NCBI GenBank assembly: GCA_009760855.2
Contig: WPIO01000040.1
Coordinates: 823,501-887,500, forward strand
Length of the DNA stretch: 64,000 bases
Source: Cristatella mucedo
Taxonomy: Eukaryota; Bryozoa; Phylactolaemata; Cristatellidae
Direction: 5' to 3'
Part shown: one piece after another, positions 1 to 64,000 of the stretch
Numbering within the stretch: position 1 is the stretch's first letter
Layout of the letters: every line of letters begins with the position of its first letter
Notes under the pieces: model-generated
Databases searched by the model: none
Told to the model about the DNA's origin: nothing
The model's input: the letters and a program-made list of their open reading frames with translations, nothing else
Position numbers and translations under genes: made by a program

Positions 1-1418
1 GCTGTGCTCCCAAGCTGCAGGCTTCACCGCTATTCGAAGCAAGCCGACAAGACCTGAAACTTTTGGCGGTGCTGCAATTAAGGCTTATGTCCGTTAGCTG
101 CGAAGCTGCAAAGCGACTGCTTTTGTTACAAAAGTGCAGCAGAAGCCTTATTATAATATGGAATAGTCGGTTCCGTTTCACACTTGGCGTTCAAGTTTTC
201 CAAGCTCTCTTCGTACGTAGCTCACCAGTCTTCCAGTTTGCGAAACTATTGCCAAACTGCTACCATCAAGTGGAATTCCTTCACACTATTCGACCACGGC
301 TCATGCTTATGCCGGACCAAACTAATGAATGCATCCATATAATTCAATTATTTTCTACGGCATCGCTATTTCGAAAAACATTGCCAATAATATGAAATAG
401 AATGGTTTTAGAAGTCTTGAAATTAAAATGCTCTAGACTGCTTTAGTTATAAAGCACTGAGTTGTTAAATTGCTAAGCTGTGCATCCTGTGAAACTGATG
501 TGTAAGAGCAGTGCCTTGCAGCCGATCACGCATTCCAAACTAAGTGGTAGTTCTAACCATGCTCTAACTTAGCGTTGTAAAGGTGGAGCTTCGCATGCAC
601 GTCGCTGGGCACCAATATTGACGTCGATTCATCTTCAAACATGCGATGTCAGCTGGGATCACCACCCAAATGGTCGACAGATTCTGTGGCATGCAAAGGC
701 CGAACCTACCGCCTGCAACACACAGACTTCCTCCCACAGAGTTACTCCAAAATTACTCTAAACTTGCAGCTAAAACAGCTAAACAAACAAAATCTAATCC
801 TAAATATCTAATCTAATCTAATAAAAATCTAATCTAATCCTAAAAGCCTAATCCTGGAATGACCCTCATTTTTTAGAGTCACATACGAGCTCTTAAACTT
901 TACATGTATTATTACCTAGTCAGTGGCAAGCGACAAACTTACCTTGATGACTAACTGCAGATGCATCACAGGTTGCCAGCATCTTTGTTGGCATAGTCGC
1001 TACTGTAAGCACAGCAGTCTATAGACATTTCTGAACGAATTTATGCACGAGCTCAAGCATATTTTGATGCGGACCATTTTCTTTCAGTTACTTCGTCTAC
1101 GGCACTTGTGAATAACTAAGTATCAATTTTCCTCTCGAGAATGTGTCAGGTATATGGCCCATTCTCTAGGACAAAGACATGGAGAGGCAGAGTCACAGCT
1201 CTCGTAAGCTCACTCTGCCCACGGGGAATAGCTACGTATACCAATTTAGGGTATGCATGTAATTAAAAAATTCGCATATCGCTCCCAGCTTGGTTAATAG
1301 TTTCGTTGCAGTAATGTTGCTTACTCCATTCGGTTGCTAACTAGCTGTGATGAAAACTCGAGCTATTTCTGTTCGTTGTGAATCTCAAATGCATGCCAAA
1401 AACAATGCGGATACTTAC
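1..1418. other. Copy A intron 11 (partial)
   Basis: No exon 12 counterpart was recognised. The same intron in copy B is 2.9 kb, so the remaining exons of copy A are expected before base 1. Apart from the pentamer repeat at 785-855 nothing stands out. Confidence 0.6.
785..855. repeat. Degenerate (AATCT/TAATC)n pentamer repeat
   Basis: Repeated AATCTAATC and AATCCTAA units separated by short A-rich spacers. Not seen at the equivalent place in copy B. Confidence 0.6.
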
Positions 1419-31051
<29,633 letters not shown>

Positions 31052-31260
31052 GTCGGTGGGACGCTACGGCAGCACTCGATCGATTAGGGTTCCTGCTAGC
31101 CGACGAATGGCGGCCACCCACACTGTAATCAAAGTATGCGAAAAAGTGCCCTCAACGAATGGATAGCCTCAGGCAAGTCGGCAGTCGTTTAATAGGCGCG
31201 TGCACGTGATGCGCCAGTCATCTGATTGGATTTTGATCAGCCAAACCTGGACGTCACTTC
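31052..31260 (-). promoter_or_regulatory. Putative promoter and 5' UTR of copy A
   Basis: GC-richer than the surroundings and directly upstream of the copy A ATG. On the minus strand it contains TATTAAA (31188-31194), a palindromic CACGTG E-box (31203-31208) and GGCCGCCATT nearer the start. The transcription start is not known; TATTAAA about 140 bp above the ATG could act as a TATA-like element. Confidence 0.4.
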
Positions 31261-31974
31261 CCTCGACCTGATCTTGCCCTTGCAAGCTTCACAGCGATTC
31301 GAATTTAATTTCGAAGAATCTGAGGGCTTGTGCCGCAGTTTTTGGCAAATTAGATTCACCCGCCTTGCAGAGAAATCTGCAGATGACAAATAAAGACGAA
31401 CTCTAAAACTTGCTATGTCAGAGAACACACGGCACATGGTGTTGTCAGGTTGCCTATTTTACCTTTTAATTATTGTTATTCTTTGCTATTCAGCAGCTCC
31501 TCGATAAAAAGTCTTGAGCAAGCTAAAAATTAAATGCAGAAAACAAGCACACTGGGCTGCATAAAACTGCAAATCGGCACGTTTCTCTGTAGCAATCATC
31601 ACTAAAAACAAGATGCTGAGTAGAGCATGTCTGGCCAATCGTGGCGGCAACGTGCTTAGGCTATTGATCTCCGCACATTGGTCCGGACTAGTACTAGACG
31701 TGCTGTTGCGTATAATATTACACTACGAGAATTGTCTCTAAGACCGATTATTCGTTCTTTGCAAGGGTTTATCTGCAGAATGGGTAGAGAGTTTATCTGC
31801 AGAATGGCTCCTTTTCTTTCCACTGAGCTCCTCCTTATGAAACTCCACGTGGCCACGACTGAGCACTGCACGCTAGAAATTAGACTAACTAGCTCTTTCT
31901 GTGGAGACTGAGCTATTTCACGTTCGGTTTGCACGGGCTCCCAAAAAAAGGAAGCCACATTTCCCTCAGCAACT

Positions 31975-32160
31975 AGTGATAAATATGGATGCACGGTTAG
32001 TCAGCAAAGGCGAGATGTTTAGCAATGCGTCATCTTTGCTGGTGGAGCTGGATTGGCTACCAGTTGATCGACGGACCAGAGCTAAATAATCACAATCGGA
32101 CCATCAAGGCTCCCTTTTAAGTCAAGGCTTGGCTGTTTCTTAAATAGCCAAACTGCTGCA
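31975..32160 (+). mobile_element. LINE family I-like RT fragment
   Basis: Reads NMDARLVSKGEMFSNASSLL then VELDWLPVDRRTRAK, aligned with 'NMAARLVFKSQRFEHVSPLLKELGWLPV' of family I but diverged. Directly followed by family II sequence. Confidence 0.55.
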
Positions 32161-32204
32161 CCACTTTACCTTGCAGAAGCTCTTAGGTAGTCCGTGGACA
32201 ATAC

Positions 32205-32760
32205 CGGGCTTGCGCCATTCCATCGATTCAAGACCGCTAGGGAGAGCATATGTCACTTCATTCTTTGGCTTCAGCCTATCTCTCAGATCTACTCCCCCAC
32301 CAGACCATGCATCGTACCACCCGCTTTTCCGAATCCCGCAGTTTACCAATACCTCGTACTAACCTCCAACCCTTTGAAGACGGTGCATTTAGTTCGCATG
32401 CTCCCAAAATCTGGAACTCACTTCCGTCTTGCGTCACAACATCCCCTGACTTGACCACTTTTAAAAAGAACTTATAAGCACACCTATTTACGACAGCATT
32501 TAGTGGTTCCCTGTGATTCGTTCTTCGTGTGCTTACGGGTACTGACACTGTGCATGCTGCCACTAACACACTTGCATGCTGACCCTGTGCATGTCACCCC
32601 TAACAATGTTATTCATGCTGTCTATCAAGCATGATTTGACTCGACATTCAATCGCGTTTCCCTTTGCAGCAAATGTAAAGTGCCTAGACAGAGATTGCGT
32701 TGTCTGAGGGCGCTTTATCAAGTGCATTATTATTATCATTATTATAAGGCTACTGAATTA
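32205..32760 (+). mobile_element. LINE family II 3' end
   Basis: Frame reads SLHSLASAYLSDLLPHQTMH, then APKIWNSLPSCVTTSPDLTT near the RT C-terminus, followed by the 3' UTR gcgttgtctgagggcgcttt and (ATT)n tail at 32727-32750. Confidence 0.8.
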
Positions 32761-33859
32761 CAGCTGGAATTTTAGAGATTCAATCAATTGTAGCAGGCAC
32801 TTCCTCTTTCGCCGGACGTTGCAGTCAATCGTACCTACCGACCGCAAGTCTAGTGTACATGGGTAGTACCATATGAGGGCGAATGTTCCTATCTGACACC
32901 GAAGCCTCGCCAATTTGAAACCTTCATATAATCACTTGTTTTTCAAGGTGACAAGCAAGGCTAAGCGAATGCTAACTGTGCAGATTAAGTCTCGAAAGTG
33001 CCTCAAGTCTCTCGGATAGCCACAACCAGCGAAAAACACACCGAGCACATATCAGTGGTAAAGCTTTCGTTAAATAAACAATAAATAAATGAAATAAATA
33101 AATGAGTAAATGAAGAAATGAATAAAGCGAAAGCCTTACTTAAGTGCACCAATCTCGCTAATATCGATAAAAAAAAACTCTCGGGTATTAGCCCAATGAC
33201 TAAGGCACATTCACTTTTGATCAGTGCTACGGTTTCGATTCCAGCAGCCAGCGATCTGTAATTTGCAGTTGCAAGCATAAGTCATATCAACAATGGCACT
33301 TTTACAATATTTAATGAGGCCTCGAACTCAGCTAATCCTTTGCACACGTTACTAGCCAGTAGGAAGGCAGCTGTATCTCCAACTCCAAGCTGAGGTTCAC
33401 ATGATGGGACAAAAATGCTCAATGACATCTCCAATCATTGTTGATCATATAAATCTCGACTGCATTGATATAAATATAGCATGGAATCAACTGACTTTTA
33501 TGGTTATTATTGTTAAAAAATGAAGATTCATATTTAAATCTCAACCCGATCACAAAAACTAGGCAGACTTAGTGTACCAGAAGACGGCCGAAACGTAAAG
33601 TCATAATAAAAATGAGTTGAGTCAATTTTTTACTTTGATAAACCAAATAGACGACATGCTCAATGCAACCCTTCGTTGGAGGCAAAGGGGCTTTAAGAAC
33701 AGTTTTGCTACAGTTAACCACTCATCTTTCATAGCCTTGTCCGGGAAGGTTATGCCCAACGGTAAAAAGGGTTTATGGGCATAGATCCGAATCTCAGATT
33801 CAAATAGCTGAGCTGTGAATCAAACTAAACTAAAAAAAAACTCGGAGAACAAGTGTTAA

Positions 33860-34190
33860 ATTCGTATGTTCTTAAAGCTTGGTACCTACCCTCGATCAAC
33901 GTTACGACATCCCCTTGACTTGACATTTATAAAAACAAACTAAAAACGCACCTATTTCCCGCTGCATTTGATGGGTCCGTGTGATTTTGTTTTCCTTTGT
34001 TGCTTATGGGTGCTGACACTGTGCATGTTACCACAAACCACATTTGCATGTCGGCAATGTGTATAATACATCTTGCCACATTACTATTGTCGATGTAGAT
34101 GCATCCTTTACTGCTTCTGTTAATTACCTAGAAAGAGCATAGGATCTCTGAGGTTGCCATGCAAATGTCTAAGCAAACTTAGGCAGACCG
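33860..34190 (+). mobile_element. Degenerate LINE family II 3' fragment
   Basis: Matches the 3' UTR of other copies (gtgctgacactgtgcatg, aacgcacctatttcc) with many changes. Lies just beyond the copy B polyadenylation signal. Confidence 0.6.
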
Positions 34191-34310
34191 TGTATTAACT
34201 TAGACGGCACATGTGCTCAAAAATCAAATGCACACTTCTGACTCCTCATATTATATCAATCCTAGGCATCGCTTTAAGAATGTGCGCAACTCTCAAGCTC
34301 TGCAAAAAAT

Positions 34311-34316
34311 TTTATT
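34311..34316 (-). promoter_or_regulatory. Polyadenylation signal AATAAA of copy B
   Basis: AATAAA on the minus strand 135 nt after the copy B stop codon, followed by a T-rich stretch. It fits the 3' end of the terminal exon and gives a 3' UTR of about 150 nt. Confidence 0.6.
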
Positions 34317-34450
34317 CGTGGAACCGAGAACACAGTATTGGATTTCAGTCATGTCAATCCAGTGACAGTGACAGGGGAAGGAGGAAAGCACAGCCGGTGA
34401 GAAGAAAATTTTCCGGCTTGCTTTGATGCACATCAAAGAACTGACAAGCT

Positions 34451-60824
<26,374 letters not shown>

Positions 60825-63050
60825 CTAAGGAATGAGTAATACAGGTTTATGCAGGCCGACGCATGCAGAGCAAGATGCGGCAAGACCTTGGTCCATGGCA
60901 CAGCGATAAAATGAAGGGCATTATTACACAATTCCTTGAGCTAAAAATGATGGTACATCATTAGGAAATGTTATAGCTACTGAATGTAGTAAAATCCCAT
61001 CACTTTAGATCTTTGTGCATTCATCCCGCACAGTTGACGGTGTATAATTCTTCAATTCTTTGCCTACTGTTGGCACTATTCGCCGTAAAATCAATTACAG
61101 CCATGCAAATTTTGCAGTGGATCACGTAGCACAAACCATTTCTGGATAGGGGCTTTATTTATAGCAAAGGGCGATGAGCTAGGATACGATTTCATAGGAG
61201 TTAAAAATCCTTAAATTCAAAATCTTGAGTGATCACTTTGCTTTTACATTGTGGATAGCACAAGGACAAGAGGAAAACTGTACTCACCATTTTCTCACGA
61301 TAAATAATGCAAACTATATATTTATTTTATTAAGCAGTACACCAAAACTTGATAACAATATACTCTGTCTTTTTTCAGCTGAATTTCTCAGATATATCTA
61401 TTACCAGGGGCATCGACCTCACGGTGCTATAACTGATCTATGCAAAACATTATGACCTCATACTACCTTACAGTTAACTGACATGATGCAACTTTAGTTA
61501 TCAAATTAGATTATATGGTCAATCTAAATTTACGGCTGAGATGATTGCACGATATTTGCGGCTAATATATGCAGAAAATGAAATAGACTCCTCGCTAAAC
61601 TGAGCATGAGTGATGATCTTCGTTCGCGATCGTTACCTACGTGGCTTTCAGATTTGTAAAACGAATGCTCTCCTCATTCGTAGAATCATGTTTAGCCTTT
61701 GCTCTCGCTGAAGACTAGTCATTGGTACCTGGGCCTTCGAAGTGCTATTTTTTAATTTGAGCTTTAAATCAGTAAGTTCTAATTTGCATAAAAAACACTA
61801 AGTGCTGTTAGCCGTTAACCTCTCTTTTAAATATGCCATTCTACGTAAGGATATTGTTTTCGCACTACCTGAATGGTGTTTTAGACCATATCCACTGGTT
61901 CGCATAGGTTTACATGTAATCAGGATATATCAGCCGTAATTTTTTGTTAGGAGCCAGAGGATAAACTGATCATTATGGAGACTATTTTGAACTCCTGCAG
62001 GACAGGTTGTAATAGAGAATGGATGTAATCTATGTATGCCAACATTCATCCGCAACTCTGTAGTATGCTTAGAAAGGCAAGCTAAAGTAACTCAAAAGTC
62101 AGTCTCGGCGTCTTAATGAATATCAAAAGTCTTGAATGGGCATCACCGATGCAAAGACGATCTTTATGAGGAGCGTTCTTATTTAAGCATAGCAATTTTT
62201 CTCCCAGAGTTTTGGGAAAGTAGATAGACCAGATTGTGAAGCTGGTGTGCTCATCTAACGTAAAAGTCTTTGCAGTAGGGTAAATGCTGATTGATACAGT
62301 GTATATGAGGCTATGTATGTGCTTGATATAAATGCCAGTTTTGCCCACAACAATTCAGTCGCTTTGTTTACATTCAAATCATTTGAAAATTTTGTTTTTT
62401 CGGAGTCCTAACTTTAAAAATGCCAGTTGTATGGAAGCTAAGAGTCTTGAAGGTGCTAGAAGGAAGCCAAGTCTTAAAGTACGTGTGCGGCTGTTTGCCA
62501 TTTGCATACTAACGAAGGCCTGCAACATGTACGGTTAAATGCATTAGCTGGAGAAATAGAATGAGTTATGAAAGTAATTTGTAACTTGGCGAGGTTCGGT
62601 TGGCTACAATGGCTGTAATATGATAGTGTTTGTGCTTCCTTTGCAAAGAATGTAACGCACCTAAGAAGAGATTGAGTTCTCTGAAGGGGGCTTTTTCAAT
62701 ATTATTGTTAAGTTAAATATTACTGTTATTATAAAGTTCACCGGCTAGACCGGGGACTAAAGTTTTGGGTTGCCAGTGTATGCGATGACGCCAATTGACT
62801 TGGGATTTAGTGGGAACAGACGTTCGCCGGCAAGGACTGTGATTTGAGGCTCTCAGGCTCGCTCAGAACAGTGTTCTCATGGATCAGCTGGCGTTCGCCG
62901 ATTATGCGGCCACCCAAAGCGGTTCTACTGCTCGAGCTACTGCACGGTGTTTTTGAAGTCACGTACATTTACGCTTATCCTAAACCCTTTTGAGCACTTG
63001 CGCTCAGACACGAGTGAGACAATTTTTCAGCCACAACATACAAAGCCATA
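60825..63050. other. Copy B intron 1 (partial)
   Basis: 60830-61200 aligns with copy A 27470-27900. A LINE family II 3' end lies at 62625-62740 (gagattgagttctctgaagg, then ATTATTGTT). No signal-peptide exon was found. Confidence 0.55.
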
Positions 63051-63059
63051 GATTTAAGG

Positions 63060-64000
63060 CCAATTGACGTGCAAGTCTCTCAGTCGCATCTCACCTTCCG
63101 ACATAGAGTGCTCTCATGTGCGTTTGGGTTCGTTTCGTTTCGCTCGCTTCAACTGTTCTCTCATTCTTTCATGCCGCTATATCAGTCAAAACTGGAGGTG
63201 GAGTTGCTGTTATGGTTCGCTCAAAATTCCACCTCGAGCCATGTGCACTACCCTCGAAGCAGTCTTTTGAATCAATTGTCTTGGTCTCACCCGAAAACAA
63301 GCTACCGATGGTGGCAGTAGTCCATCGCCCTCCAGGTACCAAATCCTCCTTAATCTAAGATTTCTCCGATCTCATTTCGATTCTGTGTGCAAGAAATCAA
63401 TCCTTCCTACTTATGGGTGATTTTAACGTTCACTTTGATAACTTATCTGACGCCTTCAGCACTGAATTTTGTGCATTGACTGACTCATTGTCTCTTGTGG
63501 CACCTGTGCATGGCCCTACTCACATCAAGGGTCACACACTCGAAAAGATTATCTCATAAAACTGCACTTCGTCATCACCAGTCATTACCAAAACCTGCTT
63601 ATCTGACCTCATGCAAATCTCATTTAATCTGCAGTGTCTGCCCGCCTCCTCCTCTAAAAAAACTTGTGAATCGCGAAAACTCAAGACCCTTGACATCGAT
63701 GCTGTCCGTGCGAGAATATTTGCTTCGCCTCCGTTGCTCAGTCCTCTTCCTATCTGCAATCATTGGTAGATAGCTACAACACGACACTCGCTGACACGCT
63801 CGACGAGTTTGCACCTACGACTAAGCACACTGTAGTCCTTGCTCAGACGGTCTACAGCTAACCACAGACGTTAAACAAGCTAGATCTAATAACCTCAAGC
63901 TTGAAAAGCATACAAAAGATCAGGACTGTCTGTTCCTCGACAGGCAAACGAGGACTACTGTAGGTCGGACCAATCGATCCTAGTAAAGGTCGAGTCTAGC
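63060..64000 (+). mobile_element. Non-LTR retrotransposon endonuclease fragment
   Basis: Frames interrupted by stops read GGGVAVMVRSKF, then SIVLVSPENKLPMVAVVHRP, and after a stop LLMGDFNVHFDN and ALTDSLSLVAPVHGPTH. This is the AP-endonuclease domain order of CR1/L2-type LINEs: GGGVA, YRPP-like (here HRPP), GDFN, TH. Continues past the window end. Confidence 0.75.

Larger units (their letters stand above)
31261..34310. other. Intergenic region between copy B 3' end and copy A promoter
   Basis: About 3 kb containing LINE fragments at 31975-32160, 32205-32760 and 33860-34190. Otherwise AT-rich with AAATAAATGA repeats near 33070-33125. No gene recognised. Confidence 0.6.

Overview
The window is metazoan nuclear DNA: AT-rich, intron-heavy and dense in transposon remnants and microsatellites. 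There is no operon, bacterial gene, rRNA gene or CRISPR array. Only about 3.3 kb of the 64 kb looks like genuine coding exon. The non-LTR retrotransposon clades, tRNA-derived SINEs and long (CT)n/(CA)n tracts suggest an invertebrate, but I cannot name the species from sequence alone.

The core of the window is a head-to-tail pair of paralogous genes, both on the minus strand. They encode secreted or lumenal copper type II, ascorbate-dependent monooxygenases of the dopamine beta-hydroxylase/MOXD1 family, with a DOMON domain followed by Cu2-monooxygenase N and C domains. Copy B lies upstream in transcription at 60824..34451; its first exon was not found and probably lies beyond base 64000. Copy A is at 31051..1419; its last three exons lie before base 1. 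Exon boundaries were assigned by hand from splice consensus, phase continuity, family alignment and agreement between the paralogs. Exons 2-10 have identical lengths in the two copies (173, 147, 168, 84, 177, 103, 164, 189, 60 nt). All copper ligands of the family (HH, H, HxH, M) are present in both. Copy A has a signal-peptide exon; copy B shows the C-terminal exons, a GPI-like hydrophobic tail and a polyadenylation signal. Copy B carries one extra A in exon 11, which puts exons 12-14 out of frame.

Layout: 1-1418 is intron 11 of copy A. 1419-31051 is copy A, with introns filled by LINE family I and II fragments, SINEs, an R2-like fragment, a hAT-type MITE and long microsatellites. 31052-34300 is the intergenic space with the copy A promoter region and LINE family II pieces. 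34311-60824 is copy B. 60825-64000 is 5' intron of copy B, ending in a LINE endonuclease fragment. Introns of the two copies still align in many places, so the duplication covered the whole locus. This allows insertions to be sorted into those before the duplication (a SINE, a LINE remnant, a CT repeat locus) and those after it. A tRNA-derived SINE shares its 3' tail with LINE family II, which suggests that this LINE mobilises it.
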